From CAZKUN01 sp964555935 (GTDB lineage: Bacteria > Armatimonadota > Zipacnadia > Zipacnadales > VGFC01): DNA of 64,000 bases. Each line of letters opens with the position of its first letter. Position 1 is the first letter of the stretch. The stretch spans positions 51,276-115,275 of the forward strand of contig CAZKUN010000002.1 in assembly GCA_964555935.1 (NCBI GenBank). The letters run 5' to 3'. The notes below the pieces were generated by a model, which worked only from the letters and a program-made list of their open reading frames with translations, searched no databases and had not been told where the DNA came from. This document shows positions 35,388 to 45,700 of this stretch, one piece after another. A program made the position numbers and the translations under genes.

Positions 35388-37546
35388 TCACCAATCGTAG
35401 TTTGGTTCGCGGATCTCATCGGCGAATGGGTAGTCGGTCAACAGGCCGATAGCGGACGTGTCGATGGACTCAAAGCCGAGCTTCAGCGCCGGCGAGTCAT
35501 CGGCTAGCGCGAAATCGAGCGCATCGGGGTCGATGAACAGCGGGTCTTCGAGGCTCGTGTTCTGCTCGTATCGGCCGTCGAAGTAGCCCGTCCACGTCTC
35601 CCATGTTTCCCACTTCCAGTCGATCGACTGGTGGAGCGGCGCATCCGGTCGGTAGACGACGTTGTGGTCCGACTCGGCGATGATGGAATCGCCCCATGGA
35701 AAGATCATGTAGACCAGCCCCGCGTTGCGGAACAGGATGTTCCGGGAGAAGCGAAGTCGCTCGACCGGCTCTTCCTGAATGCCGAGTTCGGGGCTCAGCC
35801 CGCCGTGAGGTGTCTGAAGCACGTAGATGGCGGCCCGGGCCTCGCAATTGGCGATGATGTTGTTTCGGACGACGTTGTCGCAACCCTTGATGATGAGCGG
35901 GAAGATGTGGTTCGATCCAACGATCCGGGCCACGATGTTCCTCTCGACGGTGAACAGATTCGAGGCGTCGTCGAGGTAGATTCCGGCATGGGAGCCCTCG
36001 ACCACCTCAGAGCGGAAGTGGTGCACCAGGTTGTTGGCGATGACGTTGCCCGCGCCAGTGCCGAAGGTCGTGATCCCGCCACCGTCCTGGGAATCGCCCA
36101 TGCACTCGCGGATTTCGTTGAAGACGATGCGGTTGTTGCGGGAGTGGAGGAACTCGAGGTGATTCTCGAAGGTGATCGGCTTGCCGAACAACTCGCCACC
36201 AATGTACCCACCCTTGTCCTTGGGGCGGACCAAGCTATCGAAGGCCGTGCCGTCGACGCGCACGCCGTAGCGCGGCATTCCCTCGATGAGGTTGTGGGAG
36301 ATCTCGTTCTCTCCGCTCTCGTAGAGCCACACGCCGGACGCCTGGCCGATAAGCCGGCCGCAGCGGCGGATGGTGTTATTGGTGATGGTGTGGTCGTGGC
36401 TGACGTGAGACTCGACCTCGTCGGCGTAGGTCTGGGTGCCGACCCACAACCCCTTGACGCAGACGCCGGAGTAACCGCAGCCCTCGATGAGATTGCCTGA
36501 GACCGCGTGACCCACATTCTCCCGGTCGAGAGCGATCGCCGCGACACCGGCGTTGCGCAGCCGGCAGTTTCGAATCGTGATGCCCTCGGCCCGGTTGAGC
36601 CAGATGAGCCCGTCACTCGTGAGATACTGCGGCGGCCCAAAGGCGTCCTGAGCCTGGGAGAGTTCGACGGTGAGGTTCTCGATGGTGATGTCGCGAACCC
36701 GGAGTTCAGGCACCGTCGGGCCTATCTGGATCGCGCGCCGGGTCGTGCTGGCGAGGATTTCCTGATCGGAGATCGGCAGAGCCCGAGGCCGGTAGTATAG
36801 GACACCTTCAGCCACGCAGAACTCGCCGGGAGCGTCCAGAAACTCGCGCGCGCCGCGCGCATAGTAGCGATTGTGCTCGTGGACCGTGCGAATGGTGCGC
36901 CCCGAGAGCGACAGCGTCCGATGCGGGAAATCGACGCCGGAGACGGGCAGCAGGCTCGCCTCCCAGTTGTAGTTCTTCCCGCCGTCCCACTCCTCGTTGT
37001 AGCCCGCCCAAACCAGTACCTGAGCATTCGTCGCGTCGAAGCTCGCCGGCAGATCGCCCTCGGCCCAGGTGAGCGTGGGATCCTCGCTCGCGCCGGAAGC
37101 AGCGGCGACAGCGTGGTAGCCCTCGTTGGGCGTGCGGGCCATGGCGCATGGCTCGCCGTTCTCGGTCAGCCAGTTGGGCCNNNNNNNNNNTCGGCGCCGA
37201 CATCCGCCGCGTAGACGCCCTCCCCCGCCTCGCGCCATCCCGTCAAAGGCCGTCCCCCGACAATGCGCGCTGTCTCCTCCGGGGCTCCACGGAAAACCAC
37301 GCGGTGGCCATCACGCCCTGAGTCACGCTCGTCGAGTGAAAATGGCTCGTCGAGGAAGTACGTCCCATCGTGGAGGATCACGACGGCGTCTTCGGTCATG
37401 CCGGCGGCGATGGATGCGCGGACAGCGTCGCGGGCTTCGAGGAGCGTGCTGAATGGTTGGTCGCCCGAGGGCGACAAGCGGAATTCAGCGGCGCTTCCCG
37501 CCGCCGCGAGCACTGCGATGAGTAGAACGAGAAGCCAACGAACCAT
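35388..37546 (-). CDS. Secreted parallel beta-helix protein spanning an assembly gap
   Basis: One gene interrupted by a 10-N gap (37181-37190). The 5' part (37546 to the gap) encodes a signal peptide (MVRWLLVLLIAVLAAAGSAA) and the opening DQPFSTLLEARDAVRASIA, then VILHDGTYFLDEPFSL. The 3' part continues WLTENGEPCAMARTPNEGY in a different frame across the N run, so the true gap is not 10 bases, or is shifted. The pair makes a protein of about 715 residues. Repeating coils (ITIRNCRLRNAGVAAIALD; HTITNNTIRRCGRLIG; FTVERNIVARIVGSNHI; NVVRNNIIANCEARAAI) mark a right-handed beta-helix related to polysaccharide lyases, epimerases and glycosidases such as GH141. It is the first gene of the minus operon and diverges from the sulfatase gene 96 bases away. 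Confidence 0.8.
37181..37190. other. Scaffold gap (10 N) inside the beta-helix gene
   Basis: Ten N bases between CAGTTGGGCC and TCGGCGCCGA. The reading frame differs on the two sides, so the gap length is not real. Confidence 0.99.
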
Positions 37547-37642
37547 GGCACGTCGTTTCGTCGGCGCGCGGCGCGAGCCCTCGTCTCAGGCAGAGGTGAG
37601 CCGGACGCGCCGGTTGAACCGATGGAGCGGAGGAACGTGGAT

Positions 37643-39733
37643 ATGGATTCGACGAGGACGCGCCCATCACGGCGCGACTTCCTGAGGACAGTCGGCATCG
37701 GCGCGGGCGCTCTGGCCATGCCGGCCTGGGCGCGGGCGGATACGGCTCGCCGGCCGAACATCATCGTCATCATGGCCGATGATATGGGCTTCAGCGATAT
37801 CGGTTGCTATGGGGGCGAGATCGCGACGCCCAACCTTGACCGCCTGGCGGGGAATGGCGTCAGATTCACGCATTTCTACAACACCGCTCGTTGCTGCCCG
37901 ACGCGCGCGAGCCTGCTGACTGGCCTCTACGCGCACCAAGCCGGCGTTGGGCACATGACGGGCGACAAGGGCTACGACGCCTACCGCGGCGACCTGAACC
38001 GAAGCTGCGTGACGATTGGCGAGGCGCTGAAGCCTGCGGGATACCGCACCTACATGAGCGGCAAATGGCACGTCACCAAGCACACGGGGCCGGACGGCCC
38101 GAAAGACAACTGGCCGCTGCAACGCGGCTTCGATCGGTACTACGGGACGCTCGTGGGAGCGGGCAGCTTCTGGAGGCCTGGCGCGCTAACGCGAGGCAAC
38201 CGGCAACTAAAGAGCTACGCGGACGGCTTCTACTACTCCGACGCGATCAGCGACAACGCAAGCCAGTTCATCCGCCAGCACCAACAGTCGGCGAACCGCG
38301 ATCCCTTCTTCATGTACGTGGCATACACGGCCCCGCACTGGCCGCTCCACGCGCCGAAGGAAGATGTGGACCGGTACCGCGGGCGATACATGAAGGGCTG
38401 GGACGCGCTCCGCGAGGAGCGTCACGCGCGGATGATCGAGATGGGGATCGTTGACGAGCGTTGGCCGCTCACCCCGCGAGACGAGGCGTCGACGGCGTGG
38501 GCGGACGTGCCGGAGGAGAAGCGGCGCGAGATGGACTGGCGGATGGCGGTTTACGCCGCGCAGATCGACCGGATGGACCAGGGGATCGGGCGGATCGTCG
38601 ACACGCTTGATGGGGCAGGCGAACTCGACAACACGCTGATCCTATTCCTGGCGGACAACGGCGGCTGCGCCGAGGGCGGGCCATGGGGATTCGAGCGAAA
38701 GACGGGAGGCGAGCTAGGGGAAGACAGCTCCTTCGCCAGCTACGGGCTCTCCTGGGCGAATGCGAGCAACACGCCCTTCCGCCGGTATAAGCACTGGGTC
38801 CACGAGGGCGGAACCTCGAGTCCACTCATCGCCCATTGGCCCGACCGCATCCGCGCTAAGGGCGAGTTGCGCCGCCAGCCGGGGCATGTCATCGATATCA
38901 TGGCGACGTGCGTGGATGTCTCAGGCGCGAGCTACCCAGGGGCGCCAATCACGCCGCTTGAGGGCAGGAGCCTGGTACCGGCGTTCACGGATCAGCCAAT
39001 CGAGCGAGAGGCCATCTATTGGGAGCATGAGGGCAACCGCGCGATCCGGAGAGACAACTGGAAGCTCGTTAGCAAGCACGGCGGCCCGTGGGAACTGTAC
39101 GACCTGGAGGCCGATCGCACGGAGCTTGAAGACCTCTCGAGCGACGAGCCCGAGGCGGTGGCCAAACTCACAGGCATGTACGACGCTTGGGCGGAGCGAT
39201 GCGGGGTGCAGCCGTGGCCGGTTCGCCCCAGACTCGGGTCGAGCAAGACGGAGTTCGTGCTGAGTGCGGGCGCCGTGCTGACCCAGGCCGAGTCGCCCAG
39301 TGTCGCGATGCGCGGCTTCAATGTGGCGGCCACGATCACCCCCGAAGCCGACAGCGGCGTCATTGTCGCGCAAGGCGGATCGCGGTGCGGGTGGTCGCTA
39401 TACCTGGATAAGGGGCACGTCGTGGCAGCATTTCGGCGGACAGGCGCGGATGGATTGACAGAGGTCCGCTCGCCCAAGCCTGTGCCGAAGGGAACGGTAA
39501 CCGTGGGCGCAAACCTTGGGAAGACCGGTGACATCATTCTCACCGTGGATGGCAAGCAAGTCGCCGACGCCACCTCGCGCGGACCGCTCGACGACATGCC
39601 GACCGAGGGCGTTGAGGTCGGCCGCGACGCGAACGGATTGGTGACTGACTACGGCGGGAACAACGATTTCCGGGGCGAGATCGAAGCAGTGCGCATTACG
39701 CTCGACACGCAGCCAGAGGGAAGGCGGAGCTGA
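37643..39733 (+). CDS. Tat-exported type I (formylglycine) sulfatase with C-terminal LamG-like domain
   Basis: A 696-residue arylsulfatase-type enzyme. The twin-arginine signal SRRDFLRTVGIGAGALAMPA directs folded export. The catalytic motif is C84-C85-P86-T87-R88 followed by ASLLTG; C84 is converted to formylglycine by a sulfatase-maturing enzyme not present here. D46-D47 in MADDMGFSD bind calcium, and GKWHVTKHTGPDG and FLADNGGC supply other conserved site residues. The C-terminal ~170 residues (from SKTEFVLSAGAVL) form a lectin-like sandwich. The ATG at 37643 with GGAGG 9 bases upstream is preferred to the ATG at 37622. It removes sulfate esters from a glycan. The stop shares one base with the next ATG (TGATG). 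Confidence 0.92.
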   Translation: MDSTRTRPSRRDFLRTVGIGAGALAMPAWARADTARRPNIIVIMADDMGFSDIGCYGGEIATPNLDRLAGNGVRFTHFYNTARCCPTRASLLTGLYAHQAGVGHMTGDKGYDAYRGDLNRSCVTIGEALKPAGYRTYMSGKWHVTKHTGPDGPKDNWPLQRGFDRYYGTLVGAGSFWRPGALTRGNRQLKSYADGFYYSDAISDNASQFIRQHQQSANRDPFFMYVAYTAPHWPLHAPKEDVDRYRGRYMKGWDALREERHARMIEMGIVDERWPLTPRDEASTAWADVPEEKRREMDWRMAVYAAQIDRMDQGIGRIVDTLDGAGELDNTLILFLADNGGCAEGGPWGFERKTGGELGEDSSFASYGLSWANASNTPFRRYKHWVHEGGTSSPLIAHWPDRIRAKGELRRQPGHVIDIMATCVDVSGASYPGAPITPLEGRSLVPAFTDQPIEREAIYWEHEGNRAIRRDNWKLVSKHGGPWELYDLEADRTELEDLSSDEPEAVAKLTGMYDAWAERCGVQPWPVRPRLGSSKTEFVLSAGAVLTQAESPSVAMRGFNVAATITPEADSGVIVAQGGSRCGWSLYLDKGHVVAAFRRTGADGLTEVRSPKPVPKGTVTVGANLGKTGDIILTVDGKQVADATSRGPLDDMPTEGVEVGRDANGLVTDYGGNNDFRGEIEAVRITLDTQPEGRRS

Positions 39734-42699
39734 TGATCGCTCGGATCACGACGATTGCCGCGCTGATATCCATGGTGCCGATTGCCCACGCTCAGGACGT
39801 GGTCGGCATCCCGCTGAAAACGGACCCGGCGTTCGGGCTCGACGGCGACCTCGGCGATTGGGGAGCCGTGCCAGGGGAGTTTGCGTATGACGCCGCCGAG
39901 CAGGTGGTGCATGGAGCAGGGGCGTGGACGGGGACGGACGACCTGGGCGGGCGGGTGAAGCTCGCCTGGCGGCAGAGCCATCTGTACCTCTCGGCCGATG
40001 TGACCGACGACCAGCTCCAGCAAACCCAGCAAGGCGACGGGATCTGGCAGGGCGATCACATCGAGTTCTTCATCGACGCGGCAACCGACCTCGAGCCGGA
40101 GCGCGCCGCCTTCGGGGATGGGCAGTTCCAGATCGCGTTCAGCCCCGGCAATTTCCTGGACACGGGCGACGCGCTCATCGATTGCGCGCCGGAAGCGTAC
40201 TGTTTCAGACCGAGGGCGAAGTCGGTCGATCAGATCGATGTCTCAGCCCAAAAGACGGCCGATGGCTGGACGCTCGAGGCGGCCATTCCGTGGAGCTTCC
40301 TGGCCATCGGGACGCCCGCCAAGGGCACGGTGCTGGCGTTTGAGGTGGCGCTGTCAGATACCGATTCGCCCGAGGCGCGCCAGGAATCGTTCATGACGAG
40401 TTCGAGCGAGAGGTGGACCCACACGCGCGGGCGGCTGATCTTGGCGGCTCTGGCGGGAACGGATGGCGTGGCGCCGCCCATCTCGCGTGAGACGGCCATC
40501 GCTGATGCCGCGGAGATCCAGCAGGGAGAGACGCAGACCTTCGCGTTCGAGGCGCCCGAAACACCCGAGGGCCGCGACGCGGTCGTGACGCTGAACGCGC
40601 GACTGCACTCGGCGAAGGTCGCGGGCCACACGTACGCGCTGAAACTATCGCTGAACGGCGAGAGCCTCGGGGGGGAGCGCTTGCTCAACCGCCCGAGACA
40701 GTTGAAAGCCCGCAGCGGCTCCATCTTCCCGGCCGGGTCGGCGGGAGGGTTCCGCGTGTTCTACGCGCCAGACTATGACAGTCCCGAACGCGACCAGCAC
40801 TACGGCCTCATCGACGACGTGAAAGCCTGCCGGTTCGAACTCGACGTCTCTGACATCATCCAGGCCGGCGAGAACGAGCTGGTCATCACCAATAGCGCGC
40901 GAGAGACGGTCACCAATCCTCTGCACGTGGGCGAGGTGGCTTTGGCGTTTCGCATGCCGCCGCCGCCCGAGCGCGAGAAGGCCGGTCCACCGGAAGGTCC
41001 GCTGGCTACCATTGAGCCGGACACAACCCCGGTGGACTTCACCGTGACCGAAGGTGATGACTCCATGCTGACGGTGGATGTCGGCGGGAAGAGCTTCCGG
41101 ATTGAGAGCCGGTTCTCGATGCCAAAACCTGAGTGGGTGACCGGCGGCAACGACTACTTCACGCACGAGCGGGCGGTAGACAAGGTTGGTGAGGCCGTGA
41201 TCGTGCGGGACACCTTCAGCAACCTCACCGACGACGACCTCGGCATCATGCAACGCCACGAGGTGACGGTCGAGGGCGGGGTCGAGCGCGCTTGGATCGC
41301 GGGGACGGAGCGATACGGCGGCACGGGGCAGGAATCGCTGCCGGCAAACCCGACGAGTTTCGGGACGGCGGGCGGTGTGGGCATAGGGCTGCTCCCCACC
41401 AGCGATGCCACGCGCATCCACGCAACAAACTACGCCCGCGACGGGCAGATCGGCCTCGCCGACAGCCATCTCGTGATACCGGCGGGAGCGGAATACTCAG
41501 CCGAATGGGCGATAGTCCCGACTGACGAGCCGGACTACTACTCGTTCATCAACGTGGCGCGAAGGTTGCTCGACGTGAACTTCGAGATCGATGGCGGGTT
41601 CGCGTTCCTGCGGACCGATCCACTCACCGAGGCGTGGAGCGATGAACAGATCGAGAGCTTCATCCGCTTCAAGGACGCCAAGTACGTCTGCACGTCGATC
41701 ACGTACCCGCGATACAACGGCATCAACCCACACGGCACGGCGTTCCAGCAGGTCACGCACGATAACTTCACCCAGGGGATCGAGCGATGGCGACGGCTCG
41801 TGCCGGAGGCGGTAAGCCTCATCTACTTCCACTGCTTCATCGACGTCACCGAGGACGGGCCGGAGCGCTTCGCCGACTCGCGACTGCTACGGCCCGACGG
41901 CGAGCAAGGGGACTACGGCAAGGAGGCGCTGCGGCTCTACACGCCAACCGATGAGAACTCTTACGGGAAGGCGGTCGGCGGCAACGTCGACATCATCCTC
42001 GACAAGATCGGCGCCGACGGCGTGTACTGGGACGAGCACGAGTACAGCGCATATGGCTACCACTACGGCGATCCGTGGGATGGAGTGTCGGGCGACATCG
42101 ACCCGACGACGCTCGCGGTAAGACGGCGGAAGTCATCGGTGACGCTCATCAGCGAATCGTGGCGCGTGAACATGGCCAAGCGCATCATGGCCAATAACCC
42201 GCTGCTCGGCAACGGGCCGGCCGTTACGCGGGCGATGATGGCGCTGAAGTTCCCGTGCTTCATCGAGACGGGCACGATCACCCACTGCCGGCGCGGGCAT
42301 CTCTACTCCCCCATCGCTCTGGGCGACCACCTCACCGAACGCAGCGAGCGGGACGCGTACTACCAGATGCTCGCGGCGTTGGAATACGGGTGCGTGTACC
42401 ACTGGTACAACGACATGACCGTCATCCCGACCCACCACCACCTGACGCGATACATGTTCCCGATCACGCCGATGGCGCTTCGCAAGGGTACCATCATCGG
42501 TGAGGAGCGGATCATCACGAAAGTGAGCGGGAAGTTCGGGTGGGGCGATGACTCCGCGCATGAGGTCCACGTGTTCAACGATGACGGCGTTGAGGTCGAC
42601 GACTTCAACGCCCCGTTGGTGACGGAGAACGGGAAGACATATACGGAGCTACGGATCGCCGAGGACTGGTCGGCGGCCATCATCCGTCAGGAGAGATAA
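39733..42699 (+). CDS. Secreted CBM9-like + TIM-barrel putative glycoside hydrolase
   Basis: A 988-residue exported protein; signal peptide MIARITTIAALISMVPIAHA. Residues about 28-230 are a CBM9-like domain (FGLDGDLGDWGAVPGEF; WQGDHIEFFIDAATD). Beta-sandwich modules follow (about 240-600), then a barrel (about 600-950) with YVCTSITYPRYNGINPHG and GADGVYWDEHEY, where D767/E768 resemble the GxDGxxxD nucleophile strand of GH31/GH36-like barrels. The last ~70 residues (EERIITKVSGKFGWGDD) are a C-terminal sheet domain. The barrel-plus-tail architecture is shared with the protein at 52316-54943. It is co-translated with the sulfatase and precedes the heparinase-like gene by 4 bases. The catalytic assignment is inference. 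Confidence 0.72.
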   Translation: MIARITTIAALISMVPIAHAQDVVGIPLKTDPAFGLDGDLGDWGAVPGEFAYDAAEQVVHGAGAWTGTDDLGGRVKLAWRQSHLYLSADVTDDQLQQTQQGDGIWQGDHIEFFIDAATDLEPERAAFGDGQFQIAFSPGNFLDTGDALIDCAPEAYCFRPRAKSVDQIDVSAQKTADGWTLEAAIPWSFLAIGTPAKGTVLAFEVALSDTDSPEARQESFMTSSSERWTHTRGRLILAALAGTDGVAPPISRETAIADAAEIQQGETQTFAFEAPETPEGRDAVVTLNARLHSAKVAGHTYALKLSLNGESLGGERLLNRPRQLKARSGSIFPAGSAGGFRVFYAPDYDSPERDQHYGLIDDVKACRFELDVSDIIQAGENELVITNSARETVTNPLHVGEVALAFRMPPPPEREKAGPPEGPLATIEPDTTPVDFTVTEGDDSMLTVDVGGKSFRIESRFSMPKPEWVTGGNDYFTHERAVDKVGEAVIVRDTFSNLTDDDLGIMQRHEVTVEGGVERAWIAGTERYGGTGQESLPANPTSFGTAGGVGIGLLPTSDATRIHATNYARDGQIGLADSHLVIPAGAEYSAEWAIVPTDEPDYYSFINVARRLLDVNFEIDGGFAFLRTDPLTEAWSDEQIESFIRFKDAKYVCTSITYPRYNGINPHGTAFQQVTHDNFTQGIERWRRLVPEAVSLIYFHCFIDVTEDGPERFADSRLLRPDGEQGDYGKEALRLYTPTDENSYGKAVGGNVDIILDKIGADGVYWDEHEYSAYGYHYGDPWDGVSGDIDPTTLAVRRRKSSVTLISESWRVNMAKRIMANNPLLGNGPAVTRAMMALKFPCFIETGTITHCRRGHLYSPIALGDHLTERSERDAYYQMLAALEYGCVYHWYNDMTVIPTHHHLTRYMFPITPMALRKGTIIGEERIITKVSGKFGWGDDSAHEVHVFNDDGVEVDDFNAPLVTENGKTYTELRIAEDWSAAIIRQER

Positions 42700-42703
42700 C
42701 GGT

Positions 42704-45700
42704 ATGGGTGGAAGCCTGCTGGTCGCGATCCTGTTGGGCGCCGCGCCGCCCCTGGGGGCGCAGGAACTCACGAATCATGCGCTCGATAAGCCTTACATGG
42801 CCGAGCCGCTGCCCGCCCAGAGCTACGCTGACGCGGATGGTCTCGAACTGACGAATGGCGAGCGGGGCCCGGCCAACTACCGGGCCGCGCAATGGTCCGG
42901 CTGGCGCGATACGAGCTATACGGAGCCGATCCGCGTGACGGTGGATCTTGGCGAGCCGACGTGGATCGATGAGGTTGTCATCACGACGTGCGCGTTGAAT
43001 GACGACGTCCGCCCGCCGGACCGCGTCGACGTGTGGATCAGCGGCGGCGACTTCCCACACGACGTGCCGGTGCAGATCGCCCAGGCGACGCTCGACGAGC
43101 CGTACGAACCGGGCGAGGCGCAAGTGCTCCAGTTCGAGGCCGCCGGCCTCGGCTGCATGGCAACACAGGTGCGGCTCGACTTCCAGCAGCGGACGTGGAC
43201 GCACTTGTTTGTGGATGAAATCGAGATTCTGGGCGGGCCGGCGGCCGATCCGCGCCTGCTGCCGGTGCTCGACGTCACCCTCGAAGCCGAGACGCTTGGC
43301 GGCGGAGTCGACATCGACGGAGCGTTGGGGCAAACCGTGCTGATCGATGCGGCGGACGAGACGCTCGCGTTCGAAGTCCCGCTACCGGCCGGCGATTACA
43401 CGATCCGCGTCCGGTCGCTCGCGAAAGAGCCTGACACCTACTCCGAGCTAGTGCCCAGATTGGGCGACCTGGCGATGCGCGCGCATCCGGTGACGAACAA
43501 CGTCTTCACCTGGCAGCGCTCCCACTTCACTCAAGCCGCTGACGGCAACGCGAGTATCGAGCTGGCGCTCGGCGAGGGAGCTGGGTTCTACGTCGATCAG
43601 ATCCGCGTCCATCCCCTCACGCTGAACGAGCCGATTGCGACGCTCCGGGAGTTCGGGCTAGAGACGACTCTCGCGGCGGGGGGCGGCGAGGCGAAGTGCG
43701 TCATTGCGGTCGATGACGCGGGTGCCTTCGCGGCACTGGGAGAGACTCTCGCGCAGACGATCGCCGACCGATCCGGCGCGCGCCCGGAAGTGCTCCATGG
43801 CGCCGATGTCTCGGGTGAGATGATCGGGCGGACCAACATCATCGCGCTGGGCGAACGCACGAGCAACTTCGCGATACTCCGCGCGTCGCCGAACTCGTGG
43901 AAGCACATCGCGACGCCACCCGAGGACGGTGGTCCTCAGATTCACATCGAGGTCGATCCCCGAGGGACGGGCGCGAACGTGGTCGTCGCGGGCGGGGTGG
44001 ACGAGGCGCAAGTGACGCGCAGCATCGCCCTGCTTACTGGCGCATTCACCGGCGNNNNNNNNNNCGAGACGCTCGCGCTGCCGTGGATGGCCGTCCCGCA
44101 GCCGAAGCTCGCGACCGATCCGGCGAAGCTGCGCGAACTGGCCGTCGAGAGCGGCAAGTGGCTGCGCCAGGGCGCCATCCGGACGCTCATGAACCAGTGG
44201 AAGGCCCACGGCGACGACGCCTACCGGATGCTGGCCTATCGGTACATCGAATACAAGGATTCCGCCGACACGATCCGCCCGATCTCCCGCGACGGGTTCA
44301 TCGAGGCAGAGCTGTACAAGCTCATCACGCGGTTCGACGAGGTAGAGCATCGCGGCTCGCTGACGGAGCTTGAGCGGCTGCAACTGACCAACACGCTGCT
44401 CGCGATGGCCGACCAGTGCGGGGGCATCTTCGACTGGGAGCTGTGCGGCCGGAAGTACCACCCGACCGACGAGGTGACGCGGATCGTCAGCGAGGCCGAT
44501 CCGAGGATCGCCAACAACCACCAGACCTTCCCGATCTACTCGCTGCTAACCCAGGGCCAGTACTTCAGCAAGTACTACGAGCTGTCGCGCGCCGAGATGT
44601 GGCTGCGGTGGGCTGACTGGGCGATGCAGGGCCAGTTGATGACCTCGAAGCCGCAGTGCGACTGTTGGGGGTACCAGGACATCACGATGATCCACACCGC
44701 CCGCTACGCGGCGGCGACGGGGCGATGGGATTACTTCGACGCCGAGCCGCTTCAGCAGTATCTGCGGCTGCGATTCGCCAGCCATGACAACATGGGCAGC
44801 GGCGTGGGATATGGCGACGTGGGCGGGTATCGCCCGGGGGCGGGCACGGACTTCCGCGACGAGAACGCGGCGCTGTGGACAACCGCCAGTGGCGGGCAGC
44901 TAGACCTCGACCGCGTGAATCCTGACGAGCTGCTTGGCATCTACACGCACCCACTAGAGCCGCTTTGGTACGAGCTGAATGGGACAGATGCGGCCGTGCC
45001 CCAAGAGCAGTGCTTCGACAAGATCACCTTCCGGGACGCGGTTGACTCCGACCGGGCGTATCTGCTGCTGGATGGCTTGTCTCGCGGGTATCACGGGCAT
45101 TGGGATGGGAACTCGATCCTGCGTTTCACCGACAACGGGCGCCTGTGGCTGTGTGAGGGCGACTACCTGAAGGGCGACCCGAAGGACCACAACACGATCA
45201 CGCTCATGCGCGATGGTGAGAGCGGACGCCCCGGCCTCTTCTCGGCGCTCGCGACGAGTTACTCCGGAAACGATTGGGGCGTCACCGAGACCGTGACACC
45301 CGCCTACGCGGGGATCGACTGGACCCGGCACATCCTCTGGCATCGGTCTGCCGACACGTTCATCCTGTTCGACGAAGCGATGGCCAACGAGGCGGGCACG
45401 TATGACGTGAAAGCGCGTTTCCGCTCGCTGGGCGAGACGACGCTGGCCGATCGCACGTGGCGGGTTGCGCAGGCGGGCGGGCAGAGCTTCTACCTACACG
45501 CGCCGGGCGAGGGGAAACTGGTGGAGTCGAGCGATCCGGAGGATGCGAAGAACTGGCAGTCATACGACCATGCGGACCCGACGCCAAGGTTGCTTCGACA
45601 CCAGATGGCGCGAGAGATGGCGCCGGGCGACAGCTTGGTGCTGCCGACGGTGTTCTACGCCGGTGACTCCGACGGTCCGGCGCTTCAGACGAGATCGGTT

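Noticed and set aside
6212..35394. Pyrrolysine-type trimethylamine methyltransferase
   Set aside because: Both MttB homologues have no internal TAG and there are no pyl genes, so only the non-Pyl branch fits.
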